A stretch of DNA of 64,000 nt from Glycocaulis abyssi. Its GTDB lineage: Bacteria; Pseudomonadota; Alphaproteobacteria; Caulobacterales; Maricaulaceae. Position 1 is the stretch's first letter. The number at the start of each line of letters is the position of its first letter. The notes beneath the pieces were generated by a model. It made no database searches, was not told the DNA's origin, and worked only from the letters and a program-made list of their open reading frames with translations. Shown here in pieces: positions 42,434 through 51,011 of the stretch. Where the stretch lies: assembly GCF_041429775.1 (NCBI RefSeq), contig NZ_CP163421.1:1-64000 (forward strand). The letters run 5' to 3'. A program made the position numbers and the translations under genes.

Positions 42434-45400
42434 TTAGACCTTCCCAAACCCGCCGCCGCCCGGCGTTTCGATCTCGATTGAATCGCCGGGTGAGAGCTGG
42501 ACCGAGAACAGGGCGGGCTGCTCTTCAACTGTGCCGTCGGCGCGGATGATGCGCGCCTTGCCGGGCGCGCCGTTCCCGCCGCCCTTCAGGCCGGGCGGAG
42601 CCACGCGCCGGCGCCCCGAGAGCAGGCTCGCCTCCATCGGCTCAAGGAACTCGATCCGGCGCACCGAGCCATGCCCGCCGCGTTGTGTGCCCGCCCCGCC
42701 AGAGCCCTCGCGCACGCGGTGATGCAATACACGCACCGGATAGCGCAGCTCCATGATTTCCGGGTCGGTGAGGCGTGAATTGGTCATGTGGGTGTGGACG
42801 GCGTCCGCGCCGTCAAAGCTGGTTCCATCAGCGAGAAGCCCCGCGCCGGAGCCGCCGCAGATCGTCTCGTAATACTGATATGTTTCGTTTCCGAAGGTGA
42901 AGTTGTTCATTGTGCCTTGCGCGGCGGCCATGCGCCCTGTCGCCGCGAAGAGGGCGTCGACAATGAGCTGGCTGGTCTCGACATTGCCGGCCACCACCGC
43001 GCCCGGCGGCCGGGGCGCGATCAGCGAGCCTTCGGGGATGATGATCTCCACCGGCTTCAGGCAGCCTTCATTCAAGGGTATCTGATCCTCGACCAGACAG
43101 CGCAGCACGTAGAGCACGGCGGCCCTGGCCACGGCGCTGGGCGCGTTGAAATTGCTGGGAAGCTGGGCCGATGTGCCGGTGAAATCAATGGTCGCCGTGC
43201 CGTCTTGTGGCCTTGTGGTGATGGCAACGCAGATGCGCTCCCCGCCCTCCATCTCCATCACGGCAGAACCGCTTTCGAGAGCCCCGATGACGCGGCGTAC
43301 GGCCCGCTCGGCATTGTCCTGCACGTGGCCCATATAGGCGCGCACGACGTCCAGCCCCTGCTCGGAGATGAGGCGTTGAAGCTCCTGCGCGCCGCGTGCG
43401 CAGGCGGCCAGCTGGGCTTTGAGATCGGCGATATTGCGCTCCGGCGCGCGGGCCGGATACGGGCCTGATGCCAGCACTTCGCGCACTGCCGCTTCTTCGA
43501 ACTTCGTGTCCGAAAGAATTTTGACGCTATCGAAGACCACGCCCTCCTCCTCAATGGTTTTCGAGAAGGGCGGCATGGAGCCGGGGGCGATCCCGCCTAC
43601 ATCGGCATGGTGTCCGCGCGAGGCAACGAAGAAGAGGCGCTCGCCAGCTTCGTCGCACACGGGCTGGACGATGGTGATATCCGGCAGGTGTGTGCCGCCA
43701 TTATAGGGCGCGTTGAGCGCGACGGCTTCGCCTGCGGCGAGATCCGGGTGGGCGTCTAGCGCCGCGCGCACACTCGCCGACATGGAGCCCAGATGGACCG
43801 GCATGTGCGGCGCGTTGGCGACCAGCCCGCCTTGCGCGTCAAAAACGGCGCAAGAGAAGTCCAGCCTTTCCTTCATGTTGACCGAGTGGGCCGTGCGCTC
43901 CAGCACCACGCCCATCTCCTCGGCAATGCCCATGAAGCGGCGGTTGAACAGCTCCAGCGTGACCGGATCGAGCGCGGTGGAACCGGCGGTTTTCGCAGCC
44001 CCTCCCGCCCGCTCGATAATCAGCGCGCCGGTGCGTCCCGGCCGCGCCGTCCACCCCGCATCCAGCGTAATGGTCTGGCCCGGTTCCATGATGAGGGCAG
44101 GGCCAGCGACGACCTGCTCCCGGCCAAGCTTTGCAAGCGAATAAATGGGTGCCTCCTGCCACTGCCCCCCGGAGAAAAGACGGGTCTCGCCCTCGCTCCG
44201 GGCTTCGGTGTCCCTCGTATGCGGCGTGGATGGCAGCGCTGCGGCGGAGGGGGCTTCGGCCTTTACCGAGACCGATTCAATAATGAGCGCGGAGGCTGGC
44301 GCAGTGAAGCCGAACAGGCGCAGATGCGCGGCGGCGTGGGCCTCGCGGATCTCCGCCATATCCCCCATGGCGACGGGCAGGGCGGTGTCCGATCCGGCGA
44401 CGCGGATATGCAAGAGATGGGCGGCGCGAACCTCTTGCGCGCCTTGCGTCCTGAGGGCCGCGTGTGCGTCATCCTCCAGCGCCGACAGGCGCGCCTGCGC
44501 CGCGTTCAGGCCATCGGCGTCCAGCGGCGTTTCCAGCGCGGCCTGGCGGGTGTCCATGAGAGCCGCCATGCCAATGCCCAGCGCGGAGAGCAGCCCGGCC
44601 TTGGGGTGGATGATGATGCGCGACACGCCCAGCGCGGCGGCGACCTGACAGGCGTGCTGCCCGCCCGCCCCGCCAAAGGCGTTCAGGCCATAATCGCGCG
44701 GATCAATGCCCTGCGCGGTGGTGATCTGGCGGATGGCGCCGGCCATGGCCTCGGCGGCGATGGTGAGGAAACCCTCCGCCGCCACTTCGATGCTGCCTGC
44801 GCCCATCGCCTCTGCCAGCGGGCGGATCGCCGCGCGCGCGGCTTCCATGTCCAGCGGGGCGTTCCCGTCCGGCCCGAAAACGTGGGGAAACCAGTCCGGG
44901 TGCACCCGGCCAAGGACAAGGTTCGCATCCGTAATGGTTGCCGGTCCGCCAAGCCCGTAGGCGGCGGGGCCGGGGCGTGCACCGGCGCTGTGCGGGCCGA
45001 CGCGGGCGCGCTCGCCGTCGAAATGCAGGATGGAACCGCCGCCGGCGGCCACGGTGTGGATGGCGAGCATGGGCGCACGCAGGAGACGCCCGGTTATGGA
45101 GACCTGCTCGCGGCGTTCAAATGCCTCCCCGTCATAGCGCGACACATCGGTGGACGTGCCGCCCATGTCAAAGCCTATAACGCGCCTGATGCCTTCGGCC
45201 TTTGCGGTCTCCGCCATGCCGACCACGCCGCCCGCCGGGCCGGAGAGCACCGCGTCACGCGCGCGGAAATGGCCCGAACGGGCAAGCCCGCCCGATGATT
45301 GCATGAAATAGAGCGGTATATCGCCAAGGCCCGCGCCGACGCGCGCGGCATAATCCTGCAGGACCGGCTCCAGATAGGCGTCGATCACGGTGGTCGAGGC

Positions 45401-46024
45401 GCGCGGGATCAGGCGCACCAGCGGGCTGACCTCGCTGGACAGGCTGATATGGTCAAATCCGGCCTCGCGCGCCAGTTCGGTCACGCGTGCTTCATGCATA
45501 ATATTCACATGTGAATTAATGAGCGCAATCGCGACAGACTGGATGCCTTGGCCGCGCGCTGAAACGAGGATGCCGCGCAGTTCTGCCGTGTCCAGCGGAG
45601 CGATCTCACGGCCCTCCACATCCAGCCGTCCGGCAATCCCGGCGATGCGGGCGGGCAGGGGGCGGGGCCGGTCAATGCGCAGGGCGAAAATGTCCGGCCG
45701 GGTCTGGTCCTGGATCAGCAGGCAGTCCTCAAAGCCCTTATTGGTGATGAAAAGTGTCTTCGCGCCGTCCTCTTCCAGCAGGGCGTTGGTGGCCACTGTC
45801 GTGCCCATCTTCACGCCGCGCACCGCGCTTGCTGACAGGGGGGTGCCGTCCGCCATGCCGGTCATGCGGCGCACACCTTCACTGGCGGCATCACCATAGG
45901 CGGCGCTCTCAGACAGGAGTTTCAGCGCGCGCAGCTCACCATCGGGCGAGAGGCCCAGAATATCAGTGAACGTGCCGCCACGATCTATCCAGATCTCCCA
46001 CATTGCGGTGCTGTCTGCGCCCAT
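42434..46024 (-). CDS. Fused hydantoinase A/B (5-oxoprolinase-type) protein
   Basis: A 1196-residue protein that joins HyuA (about 1-680) and HyuB (about 690-1190) domains, as in 5-oxoprolinase, which opens 5-oxo-L-proline to glutamate with ATP. Visible features are the ATP-binding start WEIWIDRGGTFTDILG, FDMGGTSTDVSRYDG, the GAGGQHACQVA segment, and in HyuB TLELFNRRFMGIAEEMG and SRGHHADVGGIAPGSMPP. The exact substrate is not fixed by sequence; hydantoins or oxoproline are both possible. The start at 46024 is preferred (GGAAGAGG upstream); 46003 is an alternative. The end converges on ettA with 3 bases between. Confidence 0.93.
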   Translation of the reverse strand: MGADSTAMWEIWIDRGGTFTDILGLSPDGELRALKLLSESAAYGDAASEGVRRMTGMADGTPLSASAVRGVKMGTTVATNALLEEDGAKTLFITNKGFEDCLLIQDQTRPDIFALRIDRPRPLPARIAGIAGRLDVEGREIAPLDTAELRGILVSARGQGIQSVAIALINSHVNIMHEARVTELAREAGFDHISLSSEVSPLVRLIPRASTTVIDAYLEPVLQDYAARVGAGLGDIPLYFMQSSGGLARSGHFRARDAVLSGPAGGVVGMAETAKAEGIRRVIGFDMGGTSTDVSRYDGEAFERREQVSITGRLLRAPMLAIHTVAAGGGSILHFDGERARVGPHSAGARPGPAAYGLGGPATITDANLVLGRVHPDWFPHVFGPDGNAPLDMEAARAAIRPLAEAMGAGSIEVAAEGFLTIAAEAMAGAIRQITTAQGIDPRDYGLNAFGGAGGQHACQVAAALGVSRIIIHPKAGLLSALGIGMAALMDTRQAALETPLDADGLNAAQARLSALEDDAHAALRTQGAQEVRAAHLLHIRVAGSDTALPVAMGDMAEIREAHAAAHLRLFGFTAPASALIIESVSVKAEAPSAAALPSTPHTRDTEARSEGETRLFSGGQWQEAPIYSLAKLGREQVVAGPALIMEPGQTITLDAGWTARPGRTGALIIERAGGAAKTAGSTALDPVTLELFNRRFMGIAEEMGVVLERTAHSVNMKERLDFSCAVFDAQGGLVANAPHMPVHLGSMSASVRAALDAHPDLAAGEAVALNAPYNGGTHLPDITIVQPVCDEAGERLFFVASRGHHADVGGIAPGSMPPFSKTIEEEGVVFDSVKILSDTKFEEAAVREVLASGPYPARAPERNIADLKAQLAACARGAQELQRLISEQGLDVVRAYMGHVQDNAERAVRRVIGALESGSAVMEMEGGERICVAITTRPQDGTATIDFTGTSAQLPSNFNAPSAVARAAVLYVLRCLVEDQIPLNEGCLKPVEIIIPEGSLIAPRPPGAVVAGNVETSQLIVDALFAATGRMAAAQGTMNNFTFGNETYQYYETICGGSGAGLLADGTSFDGADAVHTHMTNSRLTDPEIMELRYPVRVLHHRVREGSGGAGTQRGGHGSVRRIEFLEPMEASLLSGRRRVAPPGLKGGGNGAPGKARIIRADGTVEEQPALFSVQLSPGDSIEIETPGGGGFGKV

Positions 46025-46067
46025 TTGCCTCTTCCGTTTGCCGGTTTTGCGGTGCAGATAAGCGCGC

Positions 46068-46769
46068 ATGAGCGTCTGGCGCAAACTCGCAGAGCTGATT
46101 ACCGGCCCCGCCGACCCGTTCGCCTGCCCGGAGGGTGATTGTCCGCCGGGGCACCGGGTGGATGATGCCGAGTTTGCGATGGCCCTGATCGGGCTGGGCG
46201 CGAAGATGGCCAAGGCCGATGGCGAGGTGACCCATGACGAGGTGGCCGCCTTCCGCCAGGTCTTGCGCGCGCCCTCAGGCTTTGAGGCTTCGCTGATGCG
46301 CGCCTTCAATCTGGCCAAGCAGACAACGCTGGGGTTTGAGGGGTATGCGCGCCGGCTGGCGCGGCGCTTCCGCGCGCATCCGGCGATTCTGGAAGACGTG
46401 CTCGATGGGCTATTTCACATCGCCAAGGCCGATGGCCGCGTGACGGCGGAAGAGATGGAATACCTCCATTCGGTCTCGGGGATTTTCGGATTTTCCGACA
46501 GCGAGTTTGACCGCATCCGGGCCGGTCATGGCGCGCTGGACGGGGAAGACCCCTATCTGGTGCTGGGGGTGGACCGCTCGATCGAGGATGGTGATCTGAA
46601 ACGCGCCTATCGGCGCATCGCCTCGCAGAATCACCCTGACCGGCTGATGGCGCGTGGCGCGCCGCTGGAATTGCAACGCCTTGCGGACGAGAAAATGGCT
46701 GTTATCAACGCCGCCTATCAGAAAATCCTCGTCGAGCGGGGACTGAAACCGTCAGCCTTGTCTGCCTGA
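46068..46769 (+). CDS. DjlA-like co-chaperone (TerB + J domain)
   Basis: A 233-residue protein with an N-terminal TerB-like helical domain (about 38-150, with LGAKMAKADGEVTHDE and FHIAKADGRVTAEE as the two metal-binding-like repeats) and a C-terminal J domain (about 160-225) whose HPD motif is in SQNHPDRL. J domains stimulate DnaK. Unlike E. coli DjlA there is no N-terminal membrane helix, so it is soluble. It is divergent from the hydantoinase gene with only 43 bases between the starts. Confidence 0.92.
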   Translation: MSVWRKLAELITGPADPFACPEGDCPPGHRVDDAEFAMALIGLGAKMAKADGEVTHDEVAAFRQVLRAPSGFEASLMRAFNLAKQTTLGFEGYARRLARRFRAHPAILEDVLDGLFHIAKADGRVTAEEMEYLHSVSGIFGFSDSEFDRIRAGHGALDGEDPYLVLGVDRSIEDGDLKRAYRRIASQNHPDRLMARGAPLELQRLADEKMAVINAAYQKILVERGLKPSALSA

Positions 46770-46960
46770 GCTGTCCTTTGAGGCCATGACCCGCCACCCA
46801 TCAGGCCCAGTGGCTAGGCAGGCTGGCAGGAACGGATTCGCCGCAGCGTGCATTAAATCTGTGTGAGAGATGGCCCGTTGCCATTGACGTGGCCGGTTAA
46901 ACCACCAACTCTAGCCAGACCGGCACGGTCGCTCTTTAGCCGATGACGCGGGAGACACTG

Positions 46961-47242
46961 ATGACACAGCAACCGGCCTTCAATTCCGACGCCGCCGTGC
47001 AGGCGCTGCGCGCGGTTCTTGCTGCGATTATCGCTGCGGCGTTCATCGGTCTGGTTGTGCTGCTGGCAGCTGTGCTCACGGCAGCGGCCTTTGTGATTGC
47101 AGGGCTCGCGGTTCTTGGCGCTGGCGCTTACTGGGTCTATCGAAAGGTGCGTGGCCGCCGGAAGACGGACAGTTCGGTGCTGGTTGCCCGGCGCGGCCCG
47201 CATGGCTGGACGGTGGACGGCACCAGCACCCCGCGCGGCTGA
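46961..47242 (+). CDS. Small hypothetical membrane protein
   Basis: A 93-residue protein with a long hydrophobic Ala-rich region (about 17-60, enough for two membrane helices) and a basic, polar C-terminal tail (YRKVRGRRKTDSSV onward). No family is recognised. GGGAG lies 6 bases before the ATG at 46961; an earlier ATG at 46943 has no good site. The 191 bases upstream contain no identifiable element. Confidence 0.7.
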   Translation: MTQQPAFNSDAAVQALRAVLAAIIAAAFIGLVVLLAAVLTAAAFVIAGLAVLGAGAYWVYRKVRGRRKTDSSVLVARRGPHGWTVDGTSTPRG

Positions 47243-47319
47243 CCGGCCCGCTGCCCACGGTAACACTTCGCCCGGTTTCGTGACTTGAAGCGCCGTCTCA
47301 TGGCGGCTACAGCGCGGCC

Positions 47320-48231
47320 ATGAGTCCGCGCCACTTTGCCCTTCTGTTTGCTGTCTGCCTGGTCTGGGGCGTCAATTTCGTGGTCGCGAAATGGTCGGTC
47401 TCCGGCACGCCGGACATCCTGCCCGGCTTTGAGGGCGTGCCGCCGCTCTTCTTTGCCTTCATCCGCTTTGCGCTGCTCTATGCGATGCTGGCGCCCTGGC
47501 TTTTACCAGTACCGAAGAAGATCGGGCCGGTCATCGGGGCCGGGCTTGGCATGGGCGCGATCCAGTTTGCCCTCCTGTTTGTCGGCCTGCACTACGCCAC
47601 GCCCTCATCGATTGCGATCGTGGTGCAGCTCTCGGTGCCGTTCACGACAATCCTCTCCATCATGTTCCTGAAGGAGAAGGTGGGCTGGGTGCGCGCCTCC
47701 GGCATGGGCATGGCGTTTGCGGGCGCCTCTCTGGTGGTGCTCAAACCTGCCGAGATCAGCTTCACCGTGGGATTGCTGGCAGGCGTTGGCGCGGCGATGG
47801 CGGCGGCGGCCGGGTCGATCTTCGTCAAGCGCGTGGAGCTGACCACCATCCCCTTGCAGGCGTGGATCGGGCTGTTTTCCTGGCCGCCTCTGCTGATTGC
47901 CAGCCTGATATTCGAGCGCGGCCAGATAGAGGCGATGCTGGCAGGCGGCTGGCTGCTGATCGCGACGCTGATCTTCACCGTGGTGGTGGTGAACATATTC
48001 GGTCACGGCGCCTTCTACTGGCTCCTGCGCCGCTATGACGCTTCGCTGATCGCGCCGATGACGCTGATGGCTCCGCTGATCGGGGTGATCTCAGGCGTTG
48101 TATTGCTGGGCGACCCGGTGAGCTGGCAGCTCGTGGCTGGCGGCCTGATCGCGATTGCCGGCGTGGCGCTGGTGGCGGCGCGCCGCTCGCGCACGCTGCC
48201 GCCTGAAACCGTGATACAAAAACCGCGATGA
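47320..48231 (+). CDS. EamA/DMT-family transporter
   Basis: A 303-residue inner-membrane transporter with about ten hydrophobic segments arranged as two EamA repeats (first about 5-135, second about 145-290). The start RHFALLFAVCLVWGVNFVVAKW and the end GGLIAIAGVALVAARR are typical of drug/metabolite transporters such as YdcZ/RhaT-type exporters. The substrate is unknown; amino acid or metabolite export is usual. The stop overlaps the ampD start by four bases (ATGA), linking it with cell wall recycling in one transcript. Confidence 0.9.
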   Translation: MSPRHFALLFAVCLVWGVNFVVAKWSVSGTPDILPGFEGVPPLFFAFIRFALLYAMLAPWLLPVPKKIGPVIGAGLGMGAIQFALLFVGLHYATPSSIAIVVQLSVPFTTILSIMFLKEKVGWVRASGMGMAFAGASLVVLKPAEISFTVGLLAGVGAAMAAAAGSIFVKRVELTTIPLQAWIGLFSWPPLLIASLIFERGQIEAMLAGGWLLIATLIFTVVVVNIFGHGAFYWLLRRYDASLIAPMTLMAPLIGVISGVVLLGDPVSWQLVAGGLIAIAGVALVAARRSRTLPPETVIQKPR

Positions 48232-48908
48232 CGCTGATCCACCGCCCTTCGCCCAATTTCAATGACCGCGCCTTGCCGGTCTCCATGCTGGTTCTGCACT
48301 ACACAGGCATGGAGACGGGCGGGGCCGCGATTGACCGGCTGGCCGATCCCGACGCGAAGGTCTCCGCCCACTATGTGGTGGAAGAGGATGGCAGCGTCAT
48401 CGCCATGGTCGATGAGGCAAAGCGCGCCTGGCACGCCGGGCTGAGCCATTGGCGCGGTATTACCGACATCAACTCAGCCTCCATCGGCATCGAGATCGTC
48501 AATGGCGGGCATGATTTCGGCCTGCCGGACTATCCGCCCGCGCAGATCGAAGCGGTGATTGCGCTCAGCCGCGCGATCATCGACCGCCACGCCATTAATC
48601 CGGTCAATATCGTCGGTCACAGCGATATCGCGCCGGGCCGCAAGATCGATCCGGGTGAGAAGTTTCCGTGGGAAAGGCTGGCGCGCGAAGGCGTGGGGCT
48701 ATGGCCTGACGGGGCAGAGCCCGCCACGCCGGATGACGCCCGCGCAGCCACCTTGCTGGCCGTTATCGGCTATAATCCGGACCTGCCTTTGAGCATGGTC
48801 CTCACCGAGTTTCAACGCCGCTACCGGCCCTCATGCCTTGATGGCATGCTGGATGCCGAGACGATGGGGCTGATCGAGGCACTGGCGGATACCATCTCTG
48901 GATCGTGA
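48228..48908 (+). CDS. ampD: N-acetylmuramoyl-L-alanine amidase (AmpD/AmiD type)
   Basis: A 226-residue zinc amidase that cleaves the muramyl-lactyl bond to L-alanine in (anhydro)muropeptides. The amidase_2 domain holds the zinc ligands His in VLHYTGME (about residue 23), and GHSDIAPGRKIDPGEKFPW (about 128-146), with a C-terminal peptidoglycan-binding-like helix bundle. There is no signal peptide, which suits cytosolic AmpD-type recycling. It overlaps the EamA transporter gene. A diverged copy of its last 72 bases appears at 50019-50090. Confidence 0.93.
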   Translation: MTLIHRPSPNFNDRALPVSMLVLHYTGMETGGAAIDRLADPDAKVSAHYVVEEDGSVIAMVDEAKRAWHAGLSHWRGITDINSASIGIEIVNGGHDFGLPDYPPAQIEAVIALSRAIIDRHAINPVNIVGHSDIAPGRKIDPGEKFPWERLAREGVGLWPDGAEPATPDDARAATLLAVIGYNPDLPLSMVLTEFQRRYRPSCLDGMLDAETMGLIEALADTISGS

Positions 48909-48937
48909 GGTTTCCTCTCATGGTTTCCCGGGTGGCC

Positions 48938-49038
48938 GCCCTCGTCCTTCGAGACGTTCGCTACGCTCACCCTCAGGATGAGGGCGACGGGCGCTTTTCC
49001 CCTCATCCATCGGCCACGTGGTGCTCGAAGGACGAGGG
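48938..49038. repeat. Dispersed palindromic repeat, family 2 (copy 2)
   Basis: Matches the family at 28148-28260: outer arms ccctcgtccttcgagacg and ctcgaaggacgaggg with an inner ccctcaggatgaggg. It lies right after ampD and marks the left side of the accessory island. Confidence 0.78.
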
Positions 49039-49049
49039 AAAAAGCCCAG

Positions 49050-49094
49050 CCCGCTTGATCTTTGCCCGCCGAAGCCCGACTTAATGCCTGTCAG
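49050..49094. repeat. Diverged copy of the rnpB upstream region
   Basis: These 45 bases match 50334-50378, the sequence just before and into the 5' end of rnpB, at 38 positions with no gap. The last codons and stop of the minus-strand cysteine-rich gene fall inside it. See the paired copy at 50334-50378. Confidence 0.8.
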
Positions 49095-49911
49095 CGCCGC
49101 GCAAAATCGTGGATGAAGTCGAGGGGTTGGACGGAGCGACCACCCTTGCTCTGTTGCAACTGCATTTATTATCGCCGCAATCGAGGCGGTCTGCACACAA
49201 ACCGGTGCCAATCAATCTTATGCAATCTTGGACATTAAGACAGTCGCAGGAATTCCGGTTGCACTGAAACGGTTGCGCGTCAGGAGGAATTTGAGGGTGG
49301 CCATTATCAGGTTGAACCTGGAGAGTCTGCCTGACTGAGCTTTGCTGCCCTGCCGTTTGAGGCCCTCGTGCCCCCCTGAAATTTTGGTTGCGGTGGAGCA
49401 AGCTGATAGCGCGCTGGTAATCTCCAGCCTCCAGAGCGGCACGGATGGCCGGAGTCGTTGTACGGATACTGTCGTTGGGACGAGCATTCTCATCGTCATC
49501 GTCAAGGGTAGGAATAATTAGGAAGCTACAATTACACCATCCAGTGGTTCCATGACAAATAAAATCTCCCCGACAAATTCGAGTTTCAAATAAATCCATG
49601 CAATCGGCCAGTCCTTTGCACCAGCAATTGTCAGCAGTGCAGTAAAAAGCCTGTACATCCGGCAAGTTTTCGCGGTCATCCTCGGAAACAAGCGCCCGCA
49701 TTCGCGCCAGATCCCCGGACTCGATCGCTGCACGGGCTTCCGGACTCAGGCGGCCTTGTCTGTCTGTTCGCCCTTCAACCTCCTGCGCAATAGTGGCGCG
49801 CCCGGCCTGGGCTTGAGCGGCTTCGGAACGTGCGCTCTGCCCGTCCGCGCCATAAGCTTGCAGAAAAACGCTGGACACAAAAATAGACAGAAAAAAAGCG
49901 ATCTGCTTCAT
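49081..49911 (-). CDS. Secreted protein with two eight-cysteine modules, uncharacterised
   Basis: A 276-residue protein with a signal peptide (about 1-21, hydrophobic IAFFLSIFVSSVFL). It has an internal duplication: each half has an Ala/Glu-rich helix (SPEARAAIESGDLARMRAL about 56-74; TPAIRAALEAGDYQRAISLL about 153-172) and a Cys module. Both modules follow C-x4-C-x-C-x5-C-x8-C-x5-C-x(4-6)-C-x-C (residues 91-128 and 217-252), 16 cysteines in all, so disulfide-bonded and extracytoplasmic. I recognise no family. GGAGGG lies 4 bases before the ATG at 49911. The gene and its upstream DNA are more AT-rich than the neighbours, which suggests acquisition. Confidence 0.8.
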   Translation of the reverse strand: MKQIAFFLSIFVSSVFLQAYGADGQSARSEAAQAQAGRATIAQEVEGRTDRQGRLSPEARAAIESGDLARMRALVSEDDRENLPDVQAFYCTADNCWCKGLADCMDLFETRICRGDFICHGTTGWCNCSFLIIPTLDDDDENARPNDSIRTTTPAIRAALEAGDYQRAISLLHRNQNFRGARGPQTAGQQSSVRQTLQVQPDNGHPQIPPDAQPFQCNRNSCDCLNVQDCIRLIGTGLCADRLDCGDNKCSCNRARVVAPSNPSTSSTILRGADRH

Positions 49912-50018
49912 TGTACCCTCCACCAATATAATGGTTGATGATACCTTTGCTTAACAAAACGAGCAATCTAAAATTATCTAAACTTATCAGGGTATTGGCC
50001 GTGAAATCACACGTGCGC

Positions 50019-50090
50019 CTTGATGGTGCGCTGGATAATGAGACGATGGGCCTGATCGAGGCGGTGGCGGGGAAAATTTCCGCGGCGTGA
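50019..50090 (+). pseudogene. Remnant of the 3' end of an ampD-like gene
   Basis: These 72 bases, ending in TGA, align without gaps to the last 72 bases of ampD (48837-48908) at roughly three quarters of positions; the encoded LDGALDNETMGLIEAVAGKI mirrors LDGMLDAETMGLIEALADTI. No ampD-like sequence precedes it, so it is a fragment that was left by duplication or integration. Confidence 0.8.
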
Positions 50091-50165
50091 AATTCTTCTT
50101 GCTCCCCTCCCGCATCGAATGAATGTCATCCTCCGCTTCATGCGGGTGAGCCATGCCGCTTTTGG

Positions 50166-50195
50166 TTCCGCAACGCATCTGCGTTGCGATGTTCC
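50166..50195. repeat. Dispersed 30-bp repeat (copy 2)
   Basis: Inverse copy of 2861-2890 with one mismatch, containing the near-palindrome gcaacgcatctgcgttgc. The rest of 50091-50333 is GC-rich non-coding sequence with short palindromes and no gene that I can see. Confidence 0.75.
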
Positions 50196-50333
50196 GCGGG
50201 CGCGCGTTGGCGCTCTTCAGGCCGCTGTGCGGCCTGTTTAGACCCCGCTAGCTTCAAGCCCCCAGGCATGGGTGGCCCGGACACCCGCCTGCGCGGGCGC
50301 AGGCAAGCCGCGCCATGACAGCCTGGAGAGCCT

Positions 50334-50378
50334 CCCGCTTGACCTTTGCCTGCCGAAAGCCGACTTAACACCCGTCAG
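50334..50378. repeat. rnpB upstream region, partner of 49050-49094
   Basis: The 45 bases that lead into the rnpB 5' end; 38 match 49050-49094 in the same orientation. Together with the ampD fragment they form direct duplications on both sides of the cysteine-rich gene. Confidence 0.8.
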
Positions 50379-50783
50379 GCGGCCGGGCAGCCGCTTCCGT
50401 CCAGTGCCGAAAGGCGGGCGGGAGAGGAAAGTCCGGGCTCCATGGAGGCAGGGTGCCGGGGAAATCCCGGCGGGCCGGGGGTGAAGCCCCGGTTCAGGGA
50501 TAGCGCCGCAGAAATCAGACCGCCGGGCCTTCGGGGCCGGCAAGGGTGAAACGGTGGGGTAAGAGCCCACCGCCCCGACCGCAAGGAAGGGGGCACGGCA
50601 AGCCCCACCCGGAGCAAGACCGAATAGGGACGGGCGTCCGCTTCGCGCGGGCAGGTGCGCCTCCGCATTCCGTCCGGGTAGGTCGCTGGAGGTGGCGCGC
50701 AAGCGCCATCCAAGAGGAATGGCTGCCGCTTCTTTCCATACCGGAAAGAATGGCACAGAACCCGGCTTACAGGCCGCCTGACG
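50373..50783 (+). ncRNA. rnpB: RNase P RNA (M1 RNA, bacterial type A)
   Basis: The catalytic RNA that removes 5' leaders from tRNA precursors. Conserved blocks are in order: gaggaaagtccgggctcc (P4 5' side, about 50424-50441), gcagggtgccggg, aagggtgaaacggtgggg, ggagcaagaccgaataggg, and acagaacccggcttacagg (about 50756-50774; P4 3' side). The ends pair as P1: cgtcaggcgg at the 5' end with ccgcctgacg at the 3' end, which sets the boundaries. It is transcribed towards mraZ. No clear terminator is visible directly after it. Confidence 0.95.
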
Positions 50784-50928
50784 CTTCAATTTCCTGCGAA
50801 ATTCCAACAGCGCGTGCGGCGTTAATCAATTGTTCTTTGTCTGTTCTGCTTTGCTGCGCCGCAATGTGTTGCGCCTTTACTTGGCCGCGCCTGTAAAAAC
50901 AGTGCTGGAGACTGGTTTCGGCATTGTT

Positions 50929-50953
50929 TCCCATCCTTTCCCATGATATCCCA
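50929..50953 (+). promoter_or_regulatory. MraZ box upstream of the dcw cluster
   Basis: Three TCCCA repeats at 50929, 50939 and 50949 (TGGGA on the other strand) spaced exactly 10 bases apart. This is the known MraZ operator design, TGGGN repeats separated by 5 bases, and implies autoregulation of the cluster by MraZ. Confidence 0.9.
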
Positions 50954-51011
50954 TCATTAACCACATCGGGGAGCATGCCGCTATGTGGGAAGCCGGGGAG
51001 CGCCGCAGGAG

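Noticed and set aside
43793-45298. A 501-codon open frame on the plus strand
   Set aside because: Antisense to the clearly recognisable hydantoinase gene; Arg/Gly/His-rich and without family features.
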